In this document: piece after piece, positions 15,786 through 25,851 of the stretch | Position numbering within the stretch: the stretch's first letter is position 1 | Layout of the letters: each line of letters opens with the position of its first letter | Assembly: GCA_039934295.1 (NCBI GenBank) | Contig: JBDTMN010000011.1 | Coordinates: 1-39,986 of the forward strand | DNA length: 39,986 bases | Direction of reading: 5' to 3' | Source of the DNA: Candidatus Taylorbacteria bacterium | Lineage (GTDB): Bacteria; Patescibacteriota; Minisyncoccia; Phycocordibacterales; HO2-43-120 | Notes under the pieces: model-generated | Databases searched by the model: none | What the model saw: only the letters and a program-made list of their open reading frames with translations | What the model was told of the DNA's origin: nothing | Position numbers and translations under genes: made by a program

Positions 15786-18434
15786 TTATTCGCCTGCTCG
15801 CTGTTTCTTAAGCGCCTTTTTGAGATACTCTCCAGTGAAGCTTTTTTTATTATTTGCTATATCGTGCGGAGTCCCTTTCGCAATAATCTGGCCCCCGTTT
15901 TCTCCCCCCTCGGGACCAATATCCACGATGTAGTCGGCATTTTTGATAATATCTATGTTGTGTTCGATGACCATGACCGTGTTTCCTTTGTCCACAAGCT
16001 TTTGCAGGATTTCGATAAGTTTTTTCACGTCTTCATAGTGAAGGCCTATTGACGGCTCGTCCAAAAGGTAAATCGTTTTTTGGATATGCGGACGATAAAG
16101 CTCGGAAGAAATCTTTACCCGTTGCGCTTCCCCGCCGGAAAGCGTCGTCGCAGACTGGCCGAGCTCTAAATATCCGAGACCCACCTCATTCAGTGTGCGC
16201 AACCTGTCTCCGATTGCGGGAATGTCGTCAAAAAATGCGAGCGCCTCTTCAACGGTCATTTTTAAAACATCATAAATGCTTTTCTTCTTGTATTTCACTT
16301 CCAAAGTCTCTTTCATAAAACGCTTGCCGTTGCAGATATCGCACGGCACATAGACCGTCGGCAAAAAGTGCATTTCGACTGCAATCTCGCCGTTCCCTTG
16401 GCAGGCTTCGCATCGGCCCCCTTTTACATTGAAGGAAAATCGGTTGGCTTTCCAGCCGCGCGCGCGCGCTTCGGCGCTCGCGGCAAACATATCCCGAATA
16501 TGGGTAAACGCACCCGTGTAGGTGGCAGGATTCGAGCGCGGAGTTCTTCCTATCGGCGACTGGTCGATCAAAATCGACCTCCCCAGATATTCAGAGCCGG
16601 TAAACGAGCCGACATTGTAGAGTTCGTTCGAGCGATACCTTTTATTGAAACGGGCTTCGAGATTCCTGTTCACAATCTCATACATAAACGAAGACTTGCC
16701 GGACCCCGAAACGCCCGTAACCAGAACGAGATTTCCGAGCGGAATATCAACATTTAAGTTTTTGATGTTGAAGATATTTCCGCCGCGGATCATGAGCTTT
16801 CCCTTGTTGGCAGGTCGCACCTCGGCGGGCATATCAATAAGCTTGTCTCCCCGAAGATAGTCGAGGGTAATTGATTTGGAATCATTTTTTTTCGCCGTCA
16901 ACAGTTTTTCCATGTCCCCTGCGACCACGATCTCCCCTCCATGCACGCCCGCGCCGGGACCAATATCCACAAGGTAGTCGGAAGAATAAATCGTGTCTTC
17001 GTCATGTTCCACTACGATAATCGTGTTGCCGAGATCCCTCAAATGCAAAAGTGTCTTAACGAGACGCGCGTTGTCACGACTGTGAAGTCCAATAGTTGGC
17101 TCATCCAAAACATAGAGAGCGCCAACGAGGCCCGAGCCCAACTGGGAGGCAAGACGGATGCGCTGGGATTCTCCGCCCGAGAGCGTATGCGCTCTTCGGT
17201 CGAGAGAAAGGTACTCGATGCCGACATTTACCATAAACTCGAGCCTCGATTCGATTTCCTTCACGACGACTTTGGAAATGCTCCTTTCTTTTGCCGAAAG
17301 TTTGAGATTCTTGAAAAATTTCGCGCAGTCAGCAATTGACAGAGCGGTCACTTCGACAATATTTTTTCCCCGCTCCTCCGTAACACCTCGCGATGGAGCG
17401 TCTCCAATTCGCACATGCAGGGCCTCGTCTCGAAGCCTTGCTCCCGCACATTTTGGACATACTTCGCTTCCGAAAAAATGTCTTGTACCCAGCCCATTGC
17501 ACTCCGAACAAGCCCCGTATGGGGAATTGAAAGAGAAAAGCCGAGGCTCTATTTCGGGATAGGAAAAGCCGTCGTATGGACACATAAACTTGGAAGAAAT
17601 GAGTCGCTCTCCTTCCGGAGTTTCGATTTTAATTAGTCCGTTTGTCTCATGGAGAGCTCTCTCAATCGATTCCGACAATCTTTCGCGCCACGTTTCTTTC
17701 ACAATTTCACCTTCTTCTTTACTTTCTTTTGGAGACACCGCCTGAAATTCACTCAAAAAGAATTCGTCCACCAATACGTCGATATCGTGAACTTTGTTTT
17801 TAACGAGAATGATCTGCTCCCGAAGTTTCTTCCGTTCGCCGTCAACTTTAACTTCGGAATATCCGCGACCGAGCAAATCGTAGAGGAGCTGGTAGTATTC
17901 CCCTTTGCGTCCGAAAACGACGGGAGCGTAGATTTTGATTTTCTCTTTTCCGACTCCGACCCCTAGCACTATTTTCTCTGGACGCTCTTCACGAAGCGAT
18001 TTTACTGTTCGCAAAATGGTCTCCAGAATTTCCTCCTGCGATAATTTATTAATCTCCCTTCCGCAAATAGGGCAATGAGGGCGGCCGATTCTCGCAAAGA
18101 GAATGCGCATGTAGTCATAAATTTCGGTTATCGTGGCAACAGTAGAGCGAGGATTATTCGAACGAGACTTCTGATCGATGGAAATCGCTGGCGAAAGGCC
18201 CTCAATCTCATCTACGTCCGGCTTTTGCATCGTATTTAAAAACTGCCTCGCGTACGCGGACAATGATTCGACGTAGCGTCTCTGACCTTCGGCGAAAATG
18301 GTGTCAAATGCAAGCGAAGATTTCCCAGACCCTGAAAGGCCGGTAAAGACAATCATTTTATTGCGGGGCATCTCAACCGTTATGTTTTTCAGATTATGGG
18401 TGCGAGCGCCTCGAACTATAATTTTGTCATTCAT
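15786..18434 (-). CDS. uvrA: Excinuclease ABC subunit A
   Basis: 882 aa. Two ABC ATPase modules: the first Walker A is GLSGSGKSS, the second GVSGSGKSS, each followed by an LSGG(E) signature and a D-E box ([28 protein letters not shown]). Zinc-finger cysteines (CPICGRE, CPYDG...CSEC...CPKC, CEAC...CDIC) are present. UvrA recognises DNA damage and loads UvrB. The ATG at 18434 is chosen because [16 protein letters not shown] matches the family start; the open frame to 18473 is repeat-derived. No SD is present; an upstream repeat element abuts the start. Confidence 0.97.
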   Translation of the reverse strand: MNDKIIVRGARTHNLKNITVEMPRNKMIVFTGLSGSGKSSLAFDTIFAEGQRRYVESLSAYARQFLNTMQKPDVDEIEGLSPAISIDQKSRSNNPRSTVATITEIYDYMRILFARIGRPHCPICGREINKLSQEEILETILRTVKSLREERPEKIVLGVGVGKEKIKIYAPVVFGRKGEYYQLLYDLLGRGYSEVKVDGERKKLREQIILVKNKVHDIDVLVDEFFLSEFQAVSPKESKEEGEIVKETWRERLSESIERALHETNGLIKIETPEGERLISSKFMCPYDGFSYPEIEPRLFSFNSPYGACSECNGLGTRHFFGSEVCPKCAGARLRDEALHVRIGDAPSRGVTEERGKNIVEVTALSIADCAKFFKNLKLSAKERSISKVVVKEIESRLEFMVNVGIEYLSLDRRAHTLSGGESQRIRLASQLGSGLVGALYVLDEPTIGLHSRDNARLVKTLLHLRDLGNTIIVVEHDEDTIYSSDYLVDIGPGAGVHGGEIVVAGDMEKLLTAKKNDSKSITLDYLRGDKLIDMPAEVRPANKGKLMIRGGNIFNIKNLNVDIPLGNLVLVTGVSGSGKSSFMYEIVNRNLEARFNKRYRSNELYNVGSFTGSEYLGRSILIDQSPIGRTPRSNPATYTGAFTHIRDMFAASAEARARGWKANRFSFNVKGGRCEACQGNGEIAVEMHFLPTVYVPCDICNGKRFMKETLEVKYKKKSIYDVLKMTVEEALAFFDDIPAIGDRLRTLNEVGLGYLELGQSATTLSGGEAQRVKISSELYRPHIQKTIYLLDEPSIGLHYEDVKKLIEILQKLVDKGNTVMVIEHNIDIIKNADYIVDIGPEGGENGGQIIAKGTPHDIANNKKSFTGEYLKKALKKQRAGE

Positions 18435-18436
18435 TT

Positions 18437-18553
18437 TATTGCATACCAATATACTAATAAATGCCAAATACACTAATGAATACGAATAGAAATGATTTAA
18501 TTATTAGTAGTCATTCGTATATTTCTTGATTGGTATATTCGTATTTAGTGTTA
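18437..18553. repeat. Dispersed repeat hairpin, family B copy 1
   Basis: About 115 bp of 8-9-bp words (ACCAATAT, ACTAATAA, AATACGAAT) whose two halves are imperfectly complementary. The plus strand of this segment closely matches the minus strand of 19466-19580, differing at only a handful of positions in the first 65 nt. It lies directly upstream of the uvrA ATG. Confidence 0.85.
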
Positions 18554-18564
18554 GTTCCTAACAC

Positions 18565-18594
18565 TAAAAATTGCCCTCGGGCTTGCCCTAGGGG
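18565..18594 (-). terminator. Terminator after the double-receiver regulator
   Basis: On the minus strand CCCTAGGGC, AA, GCCCGAGGG pair at 8 of 9 positions and are followed by CAATTTTT. It separates the response-regulator gene from uvrA. Confidence 0.65.
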
Positions 18595-18658
18595 TACCTA
18601 TTGACTATATCAGCATAGCATCATCGATGCAAATTGAAAGTAAAAACCGCTTCTCGTA

Positions 18659-19465
18659 TCAGGCTTTTTTCTTCCCCTCGAGAACATTTTTTATCTCTTC
18701 AATTATTTCATCCAGCGTCACTGTTGCTTTGATGAGAAAACGTTCTGCTCCCATATCTTTTGCCTTGTCGATATCCGCCTGCTGTCCGAAGTTGGAAAGC
18801 ATAATGACCGGAATGTGCTTGACGAGGTCATTCGCTTTAAGCCTTCTTAATATCTCATATCCGTCAATTCCCGAAAGAAGAATATCCAAAAGCACAATAT
18901 CCGGAATTTCCCTCTCGGCGGTCTTGAGCGCCAGTTCGCCGTTGATTTCATGTAAAAGTTTGCAACCCTGATTAGCAAGCTTCCTCGCGATAATGTCGCT
19001 CAAGAACGCATCATCCTCCACCCACATTATTTTCTTGTCTTTAAGAGAAGACGGGCCCGAAGTCGCTGATTTTTTTTCTTCTCTTTCAGGCGCACCTGTC
19101 TCTCCGAGTTGAAGCTTAATTTTTTGGAGCACTTCATCGGGATTGAACTCCGCTTTTATGAGATAGTCCTCTACGCCGAGAGCAAGCACGCGGTCAATCT
19201 CAACAGCCTGCCCTGAATTGGACACAACAATGACGGGAATACTAGAAATGGCCGGGTCTTTTAATTTCTGTTCCAGAATTTCAAACCCAGTCATCGAGGG
19301 AAGAATTAGGTCAAGAAGCACCAAGTCAGGTTTAAGTTCCTTAATCTGCTTGAAACCCAATGCGCCGTCTCGCGCCAAATACGCGTCATATCCGCCGTGC
19401 TTTAATTTTTGGAGGAGCACGTCTCCCAAAAATATGTCATCTTCAACAATAAGAATTTTTTTCAT
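18659..19465 (-). CDS. Double-receiver response regulator without output domain
   Basis: 268 aa made of two CheY-like receiver domains. Receiver 1 has the acidic pair ED(D), phospho-acceptor Asp52 (LVLLDLILPS), Ser/Thr in VSNSG and Lys104. Receiver 2 has VEDD, Asp194 (IVLLDILLSG), LSNFG and Lys in FLIKA. A ~25-residue linker joins them and no DNA-binding or enzymatic output follows. It is likely a phosphorelay or protein-interaction regulator paired with the histidine kinase encoded immediately upstream. Both sides of the gene carry inverted copies of the family B repeat. The ATG lies 7 nt after a TATATT. Confidence 0.93.
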   Translation of the reverse strand: MKKILIVEDDIFLGDVLLQKLKHGGYDAYLARDGALGFKQIKELKPDLVLLDLILPSMTGFEILEQKLKDPAISSIPVIVVSNSGQAVEIDRVLALGVEDYLIKAEFNPDEVLQKIKLQLGETGAPEREEKKSATSGPSSLKDKKIMWVEDDAFLSDIIARKLANQGCKLLHEINGELALKTAEREIPDIVLLDILLSGIDGYEILRRLKANDLVKHIPVIMLSNFGQQADIDKAKDMGAERFLIKATVTLDEIIEEIKNVLEGKKKA

Positions 19466-19580
19466 ACGAATGAATATACTAATATACCAATGATGAAATA
19501 TACAAATGAATACTACTAATTAAATCATCTCCTATTCGTATTCATTAGTATATTCGGCATTTATTAGCATATTGGTATGC
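19466..19580. repeat. Dispersed repeat hairpin, family B copy 2 (inverted)
   Basis: The minus strand reads the same element as 18437-18553. Words such as ATATACTA, ATATACCA, ATGAATACT recur at 8-9-bp spacing and the two halves fold back on each other. It fills the whole gap between the regulator start and the kinase stop and supplies the -10-like TATATT (19473-19478) of the regulator gene. Confidence 0.85.
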
Positions 19581-21476
19581 TTATTTAGCTATCGGCAATG
19601 TAAAATAAAACACCGTTCCGCGGTCAACCTCGCTTTCGAACCAGACCTTGCCACCGTGTTTTTCAATGAGATTTTTGACCACAAAAAGACCGAGTCCTGT
19701 CCCGTCCGTCTCAAGCTTCGAAGCATTCGTTCCGCGGAAAAATCGGGTAAAAATGCTTCCATACTGGTCCTTTGGAATACCGATTCCGTTATCGGTAATC
19801 GAAATCAAAACAAATTCACCTTCCTTCGAGAGATGGATTTTTATAAATCCTCCCTTCATTGTATATTTTATGGAATTTTCGAGCAAGTTCTGACATACCT
19901 GCCTGATTTTCTCCACATCCACGTATACGGGAGGAAGCTTTTCGGCAACGGGTTCAAGAGAAATTGTTATATCTCTTCTCATTGCCTCGTGGTGCATGTC
20001 AAAAAGCACAGAATCAAAAAGTTCCTGTATGTCGGCTGTGGCGAAATTGTACTGAAACTTCTGCGACTCCAACCTGTTTGCGTTCAGCAAGTCATTCACG
20101 AGCGCAATCATTCTTTCATTGCTGTCATAGCTTTTTTCAAGAAACGCCTTTTGATCGGGGGAGAGAGGCCCGAGATCCCCGCTTGCAATCATTCCCAATG
20201 TCCACTTCAAGCCGGAAAGAGGGGTGCGAAGCTGATGCGCGGCAACTGAGATGAATTCGCTTTTTCTCCTATCCAGCTGTTTTACTTCTGTAATATCCTC
20301 TATCCAGACCAAAAAATTCGCACGGGCGCCTTTCTCATCTAAAAGCGTTATGAAAGAAAGCTTGTAGATTTTGCCGTCAACATCAATCTCGGGCACGACA
20401 AAGGGCGCACCACGGTCGCTTTTCCCAAATGATTCCTCAACGGCATAGTTCTCAAACTTTCTTCCAAATGCCTCTTCGATAACTTCCTCATTGTTTTCCT
20501 CATTAGACAGTCCTAAAATTTCCCTGCATTTTCGATTTATAAATATGAGGTGCATATTGCTGTCGAGAAGCTTGGCTCCTTCAAACATGTTTTCGGTAAC
20601 AATGCTAAGTTTGTTCTTTTCGTCCTCGAGCTCTTTCGTCCTCTCCTGCACAATCAAATCCACCTTCTCTTTTTCTTTCAAAACATCTTGTGTCCTCTGA
20701 TTCACGGTTTCCTCAAGCTCCCCGTGACTGATAAAAGCCAGACGCTCACTTTCTAAAATCCCCGGTGGCATAACATCAAGAAATTTAGAAATAATCTTAT
20801 AGTTATAGTGATCGCTTACGATTCGAAATACTTCCGACGCAAGCGCCTTGGCATTTTTTTCACCTTCGGAGTCCAGTATCTCCAGATAAAAAGCGGTGTA
20901 CAAATTTTTAAATATCGAAATAATTGCCGAAAGTTCCTTCCGATCATTTTGTTTGACTCGGGAATTAAATTCGTCGTAGTCGAGCTCGTCATGTTCAATA
21001 ATAATGCCCGCATTACTGGAATCTCTTCCAAGAATCTGTTCTGCTTTTTTTCTGCCCGCATGTGAATCTACGGCGTGAAAAAAGTGTTGCAAAAAAATCT
21101 CATAAAAATAAAGAGATTGCTCCACTTCATCCAAGAATAAGAGCTCACATGCGAGAGGAAGCGATTTGATGTCGATATTTTTAACTATATCCTCACGTAA
21201 TTCCTCTTTAGAATAAACTCTTTTGACGATGAGGGGCTTATTCTCCACAATAAAATCTTCAAACAGAAAAAAAGTTCGCACGCTTACTAAGTCGCGCTCC
21301 AGCCCGTGCAGTCCGTCAATTTTCTTTTCGTCTTTGAGCAGGGGAGAAATGAGGTCTTTCTCGACCACTATGTCTCCGAGAAATGCAAAGAGCGAATGAA
21401 TTGACCTTAGTTCGCCTTCCAACTCGGTTTGAGAGCCCTTTCCAAATACTGATTTCACTCTTTCGAGAAATGCCAT
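19581..21476 (-). CDS. Cytoplasmic PAS-domain sensor histidine kinase
   Basis: 631 aa without signal peptide or membrane helices, so a soluble sensor. An N-terminal helical region (~1-250) of unknown fold is followed by a coiled coil (~252-292), a PAS domain (~293-398, NMFEGAKLLDSNMHLIFINRKCREILG), HisKA with His414 in AAHQLRTPL, and a HATPase domain with the N box (NLLENSIKYT), DNGIGIP and GTGLGL. It would autophosphorylate on His414 and pass phosphate to a receiver; the double-receiver gene downstream is the obvious partner. The signal is not known. The ATG is 9 nt after a TATAGT. Confidence 0.93.
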   Translation of the reverse strand: MAFLERVKSVFGKGSQTELEGELRSIHSLFAFLGDIVVEKDLISPLLKDEKKIDGLHGLERDLVSVRTFFLFEDFIVENKPLIVKRVYSKEELREDIVKNIDIKSLPLACELLFLDEVEQSLYFYEIFLQHFFHAVDSHAGRKKAEQILGRDSSNAGIIIEHDELDYDEFNSRVKQNDRKELSAIISIFKNLYTAFYLEILDSEGEKNAKALASEVFRIVSDHYNYKIISKFLDVMPPGILESERLAFISHGELEETVNQRTQDVLKEKEKVDLIVQERTKELEDEKNKLSIVTENMFEGAKLLDSNMHLIFINRKCREILGLSNEENNEEVIEEAFGRKFENYAVEESFGKSDRGAPFVVPEIDVDGKIYKLSFITLLDEKGARANFLVWIEDITEVKQLDRRKSEFISVAAHQLRTPLSGLKWTLGMIASGDLGPLSPDQKAFLEKSYDSNERMIALVNDLLNANRLESQKFQYNFATADIQELFDSVLFDMHHEAMRRDITISLEPVAEKLPPVYVDVEKIRQVCQNLLENSIKYTMKGGFIKIHLSKEGEFVLISITDNGIGIPKDQYGSIFTRFFRGTNASKLETDGTGLGLFVVKNLIEKHGGKVWFESEVDRGTVFYFTLPIAK

Positions 21477-21485
21477 AGTGCCGAT

Positions 21486-21514
21486 ACTATACCATTTTGA
21501 CTCTCAACACTCAA
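21486..21514 (-). promoter_or_regulatory. Histidine kinase promoter, near-leaderless spacing
   Basis: On the minus strand TTGAGT, a 17-nt spacer and TATAGT are followed by 9 nt and the kinase ATG. Confidence 0.6.
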
Positions 21515-21562
21515 TCGACTTTGCCGTCCCCGCAACGGTAGAAAACTAGATTATTTTCCTCT

Positions 21563-21608
21563 CCGCATACGTTATAATCTTGCTATATCAAGATTATAAC
21601 GTATGCGG
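21563..21608. repeat. 20-bp perfect inverted repeat with 6-nt loop
   Basis: CCGCATACGTTATAATCTTG (21563-21582) and its exact complement (21589-21608) flank CTATAT. It sits between uvrB and the kinase gene, 100 bp from the kinase promoter. A second short hairpin (CCGAAGC/GCTTCGG, 21687-21703) lies nearer uvrB. Neither has a clear T tract. The rest of 21477-21754 shows no gene. Confidence 0.85.
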
Positions 21609-21754
21609 GAAATTTCTCCTTTTACAGTAGGGCTACTCTAATTTGCGTTCCTTCCCCTAGCATTTTTTTAATACGGCACCTCCGTTCCGAAGCCAAGCTT
21701 CGGTCTCGTTGGAGAAGCAAAAGATTTTCCGTTAAAACTCTTTTTCGCGGAACT

Positions 21755-23809
21755 TCATCTCTTTTGAGACTTTTTGCTGTTTCCATCCAATTTCTTCTTT
21801 AACGCAATAATTTCATCGCGGAGCAATGCTGCCGACTCGAAATCAAGCTCCCGCACCGCTTCATTCATCTGCTTTTCCTTTTCGGAAATAAGTTTCTTCG
21901 GATCCTTATCGAAGATTGCTTTATCAATTTTCAAAAGTTCGCCAACGGCCTTTTCGTGCTCGCTTCGAAGTTCTTCCGTGATATCCTTTATATTTTTTTT
22001 GATAGTCTGAGGAGTAATTCCGTGCTCGGTATTGTATTTCACCTGCAATTTTCTTCTCCTGTCAGTTTCCCCCAAAGCTCTCTCCATCGATCCGGTTATT
22101 GAATCGGCATAGAGAATGACTCGTCCGTTTACATTCCGAGCCGCCCGTCCGATTGTTTGAATAAGTGCGGTTTCGGAGCGCAAAAAACCTTCCTTATCGG
22201 CATCAAGAATTCCAATAAATTCGACTTCCGGCAAATCAAGACCCTCGCGCAAAAGATTTACTCCCACAATACAGTCGAATTTACCCTTCCGAAATTCCGT
22301 GAGAATCTGAATGCGCTCCATAGTTTTTACATCGCTGTGAAGATACTCCGCTTTGATCTTTTTTTCCTTGAGGTACTCGGAAAGATCCTCCGCCATTTTT
22401 TTTGTGAGAGTTGTAGCAATCACCCTTCCCCCATTTTTTATTGTGAGTTCTGCTTCATGAATAAAGTCATATATTTGCCCCGGATATTCGCCTTTTTCAA
22501 TGATTGGCCTCACCGAAACTTCAGGGTCAATGAGGCCTGTAGGGCGGATTACTTGCTCAACAACAAGTTCGCTTTTTTCATATTCAAATTTTCCCGGCGT
22601 CGCCGATGTATAGATAAGCTGGCCAACATTCTCCATGAATTCCGCAAACTTTAAAGGACGATTGTCTTTCGCAGAAGGCAGACGAAAACCGTGCTCAACC
22701 AAGTTCTCCTTCCTCGACGCATCCCCGGCAAACATTCCATGAAGTTGCGGGACAGTAACGTGGGACTCGTCAATAATGGTGAGAAATTCCGGACCTCCGT
22801 CTCGATTGTGCGGAAAGTAAGAGAGTAAAGTGTCCGGAGCTACTCCGGGCATTTTTCCCGAAAAGTGCCTCGAGTAATTTTCAATTCCGTTGCAATAGCC
22901 GATCTCACGGATCATCGCGAGGTCATACGAGGTTCTTCTTTTGAGCCTCTCGGCCTCAAGAATCTTCCCTTTCGAAGCAAATTGCTTTAATTGTTCGTCA
23001 AGCTCGGCTTGAATGCCCCCGATGACATTTTTCAGGTTCGTCGGGTCAGTGATAAAATGTTTCGCGGGAAAAAGATAAAACATCTTCATCGTCTCAATGA
23101 TTTTTCTTGTTATGGCGTCAATCTTGGTAATCGAAACGATAACTGATTTTCCATTTTTGTCGGAAAATTCGATGCGATAAATTACCCTTTCATTTACGGG
23201 CATAATCTCGATAGTATTTCCAAGCGCCCGAAAATTCCCCGGGTTCAAGTCGGCAATCGTCCTATCAAAGTGAATGGTGATGAGTTTTCTTAAGAATTCT
23301 CCCCGAGTTATTTCCGAGCCACTCTCGATTTTCATATTCACTTTCTCGTATTCGTCCGGACTGCCAAGCCCATAAATGCAGGAAACAGTGGCCACAATAA
23401 TGACGTCTTCTCGGGAGAGCAGAGCCTGCGTAGAAGCGTGGCGCAAGCGGTCAATTTCTTCGTTAATCTGGGCTTCCTTTTCAATGTAGGTGTCGGTAAC
23501 GGGAAGATAGGCTTCCGGCTGGTAGTAATCGTAATAAGACACGAAATAGTGAACAGAGTTTTGTGGAAAAAATTCCTTGTACTCCTGCGCGAGCTGGGCG
23601 GCAAGCGTCTTATTGTGAGCAATAACCAAAGTCGGCTTCTGTATTTGCTGTACTACATTTGCAACTGAAAAAGTTTTCCCGGATCCCGTAACACCCAAAA
23701 GCGTTTGATGACGCATGCCTTTTTTCACTCCGAGGACGAGCTTTTCAATTGCCTTGGGTTGGTCGCCTGCGGGCTTGAACGGGCTTTTCAGTTTGAATAG
23801 TTTTTTCAT
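21755..23809 (-). CDS. uvrB: Excinuclease ABC subunit B
   Basis: 684 aa, full length. Walker A (LGVTGSGKT), the damage-verifying beta-hairpin (YYDYYQPEAYLPVTDTYIEK), helicase motifs (TIIDESHVTVPQ, IGRAARN) and a C-terminal UVR domain (KQMNEAVRELDFESAALLRDEI) that binds UvrC. The ATG at 23809 (MKKLFKLKSPFKPAGDQPKAI) is the family start; the open frame to 23878 only translates a hairpin. With uvrA and uvrC 3 kb downstream on the same strand, all three excision-repair subunits are in one neighbourhood but with the two-component pair between them. Confidence 0.97.
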   Translation of the reverse strand: MKKLFKLKSPFKPAGDQPKAIEKLVLGVKKGMRHQTLLGVTGSGKTFSVANVVQQIQKPTLVIAHNKTLAAQLAQEYKEFFPQNSVHYFVSYYDYYQPEAYLPVTDTYIEKEAQINEEIDRLRHASTQALLSREDVIIVATVSCIYGLGSPDEYEKVNMKIESGSEITRGEFLRKLITIHFDRTIADLNPGNFRALGNTIEIMPVNERVIYRIEFSDKNGKSVIVSITKIDAITRKIIETMKMFYLFPAKHFITDPTNLKNVIGGIQAELDEQLKQFASKGKILEAERLKRRTSYDLAMIREIGYCNGIENYSRHFSGKMPGVAPDTLLSYFPHNRDGGPEFLTIIDESHVTVPQLHGMFAGDASRKENLVEHGFRLPSAKDNRPLKFAEFMENVGQLIYTSATPGKFEYEKSELVVEQVIRPTGLIDPEVSVRPIIEKGEYPGQIYDFIHEAELTIKNGGRVIATTLTKKMAEDLSEYLKEKKIKAEYLHSDVKTMERIQILTEFRKGKFDCIVGVNLLREGLDLPEVEFIGILDADKEGFLRSETALIQTIGRAARNVNGRVILYADSITGSMERALGETDRRRKLQVKYNTEHGITPQTIKKNIKDITEELRSEHEKAVGELLKIDKAIFDKDPKKLISEKEKQMNEAVRELDFESAALLRDEIIALKKKLDGNSKKSQKR

Positions 23810-23815
23810 ATTTAA

Positions 23816-23844
23816 ACTATATCTTGAGAAGGCAGAAACGCCAA
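23816..23844 (-). promoter_or_regulatory. uvrB promoter, leaderless spacing
   Basis: On the minus strand TTGGCG, a 17-nt spacer and TATAGT are followed by 6 nt and the uvrB ATG. I see no LexA-type palindrome over it. Confidence 0.65.
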
Positions 23845-23846
23845 AT

Positions 23847-23873
23847 CCCCCCGAGGCCAGAGGCCTCGGGGGG
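23847..23873. terminator. GC-rich perfect hairpin (12-bp stem, AGA loop)
   Basis: CCCCCCGAGGCC, AGA, GGCCTCGGGGGG. It follows the surface-protein stop (23915) on the minus strand and just precedes the uvrB promoter, so it may insulate uvrB. No long T tract is present. Confidence 0.6.
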
Positions 23874-23914
23874 AGCAAATCTTAACTTTTTATCCAAGGG
23901 CCTCCCTATCGAGA

Positions 23915-25846
23915 CTACGCTTTTTTGGCTTTTTTGCGCTCGCTCTGCTCTGAGGACGATTTCGGCTGATTTCCGAGAATTTCGTAAATCTTGTTCTCGT
24001 CAACTGAAATCAATTCGTCGCTGTTTTGCTTTTTTGCCCTCAAGGCAGTAATTACGGAGCGAAGATAGTCGAGAGCCGTCTCAATAGTATTGTTCGAGGC
24101 AAGGGCAAGAGTCTTGACCGCATCTTGCGAGATAACAGCACTCTGTCCTCTCGCTTCGCTTTCAATCGCAATTTGAATTTTTTCGGTGAGAGCATTTCGT
24201 CGATTTTTTCTCACATTCCTCACAATTATAATTCCTCCAATCACCGTACACCAGATAAGTACCGCGAACATAAAGAGAACGATTCTCGGATACTCTTCGA
24301 GGCCGGTGTAGGGCACTTGAGTCAAAGCCACATTTGCGGCAGAAAGTGGCGCGGGTTGCACGGACTGGAAAAGAGTAACATCGGGTTCATTGAAGTTGCT
24401 CGAACTAGAGCTTCCGCCTGAAGACGAGACAGTGACATCTTCGCAGTCGGCTATATCGTCCCGACCATCATCGTCAGTTACCCTTACCTCTGCCCGCTTT
24501 GTACCGCGAGAAGAATAGGTTTTCGAAATTGTCCTTCCGCTTCCATTCAAATTATCCGTGCCGGACCAGTCAATTTCGTAAGGCGAGTTGCCTCCGGAAA
24601 TCTCGACGCGCCGAGTAACTCTATCCCCAACACGCACCGAATCATCGTCCACCGTACATCCAAGTCGAAGAGACGAAGACGAAGAGCTGTCTCTATCTAC
24701 AACTACGTCACCACAGCGAGCGGAACGGAACGTTCCATTATCATCTGTGACAGTGACCGTCGCATTTTTTGTTCCAGTCCTTGAGTAGTCCCACGTCACA
24801 GTTCTGCCTGTGCCATCGAGCCCGTCAGTCCCTGACCATTCAATTTCAAATGGGCTTCTTCCCCCGCTAATTGTAACTCGCCTCGTTACGGACTCATCAA
24901 TCGATATTCGTCGGTCATCAACGGAACAGCTAATAGAAAGCGAGCTTGAACTGTCATCGTTGCAATTCCCTGAGTCAATTCGCGTTGTGACTGTATTGCT
25001 TGTAAAAAATCGGGAATACGGGTCACTTGAAGATATGTGCGCAACATTGCGGATATCAAAAACCGAGCAAGACGAACTTACCACTCGCGCTCTCCATGAG
25101 ATCCATCCCGACTCGCCGGGAGACAAAGTGCCGGCATTCCAAACAAGTGTTCCGCTTGACGAACTGGAGTCCACACCCACATTCGAGGAATGCGATTCTG
25201 ATAGATAAGAAAGCGAGGAAGAAATAGTATCATCAATTTTTACTTGGGCGCAGTCCCCGTCTCCTCTGTTATTGAAATCAATCGTGTAAATCAAAATGTC
25301 TTCCGCTTCGGCTGAAGTTCTGTCAACAGACTTGGATAGAGAGAGTTCACAGCGTCCCACAGGTTGAGGCGTAGGAGTAGGAGTAGGAGGATATGGATAA
25401 GGATGAGGCGTTGGGCGGGGAGGAATAGGGCGGGGAATTGAAAGAGTAGTGAAGCTCCTTATATCTCCCTTTTTAGTATAATATGAGTTCTTCAATACGG
25501 CGCGGTAAAAATAGGTCGTATGTGGAGCAAGGTTATTTATGACCGCATCAAAATTCTTAGGAACGGTGATCGCTACAGGTGAAGTAGCACTGTGCATCGA
25601 ATTCTTCGTTCCCCATTCAAAGTACGCCACCGTGCCTGGAGCGCCTTGCGGGTTGCCGTAGCCCTCGATATGCGCGCTATTTGCTGTCACGTTCGATACT
25701 TCTCCCGTTCTCACAACCGGAAAAGCCGTGGGTCTATAGGAATCCTCATATACCGCTTCGGCGCGCGGCGCGCCAAAAACAAACACACAAAAAATACTTA
25801 GGCCAATAATCCCCGACTTAAAAATTTTGTTTAAGGTAATATTCAT
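23915..25846 (-). CDS. Exported multidomain surface protein with VPYTG sorting-like motif
   Basis: 643 aa. Signal peptide (~1-32, ending PRAEA), an FN3-like beta domain (~45-135), a Pro/Thr linker (~137-162), a DUF11-type repeat domain (~165-295), and two paralogous PKD-like domains separated by Ser-rich linkers (~305-395 and ~400-480; both contain RRV-ISGG-SP-EI-WSGTD). Then VPYTG at 511-515, a membrane helix (~521-543) and a basic stop (RNVRKNRR). Unusually, about 90 more cytoplasmic residues follow. The stalk-like architecture and the sortase gene directly upstream suggest it is the sortase's substrate or an adhesin. It starts 5 nt after the sortase stop, in one operon. Confidence 0.85.
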   Translation of the reverse strand: MNITLNKIFKSGIIGLSIFCVFVFGAPRAEAVYEDSYRPTAFPVVRTGEVSNVTANSAHIEGYGNPQGAPGTVAYFEWGTKNSMHSATSPVAITVPKNFDAVINNLAPHTTYFYRAVLKNSYYTKKGDIRSFTTLSIPRPIPPRPTPHPYPYPPTPTPTPQPVGRCELSLSKSVDRTSAEAEDILIYTIDFNNRGDGDCAQVKIDDTISSSLSYLSESHSSNVGVDSSSSSGTLVWNAGTLSPGESGWISWRARVVSSSCSVFDIRNVAHISSSDPYSRFFTSNTVTTRIDSGNCNDDSSSSLSISCSVDDRRISIDESVTRRVTISGGRSPFEIEWSGTDGLDGTGRTVTWDYSRTGTKNATVTVTDDNGTFRSARCGDVVVDRDSSSSSSLRLGCTVDDDSVRVGDRVTRRVEISGGNSPYEIDWSGTDNLNGSGRTISKTYSSRGTKRAEVRVTDDDGRDDIADCEDVTVSSSGGSSSSSNFNEPDVTLFQSVQPAPLSAANVALTQVPYTGLEEYPRIVLFMFAVLIWCTVIGGIIIVRNVRKNRRNALTEKIQIAIESEARGQSAVISQDAVKTLALASNNTIETALDYLRSVITALRAKKQNSDELISVDENKIYEILGNQPKSSSEQSERKKAKKA

Positions 25847-25851
25847 TGAAT

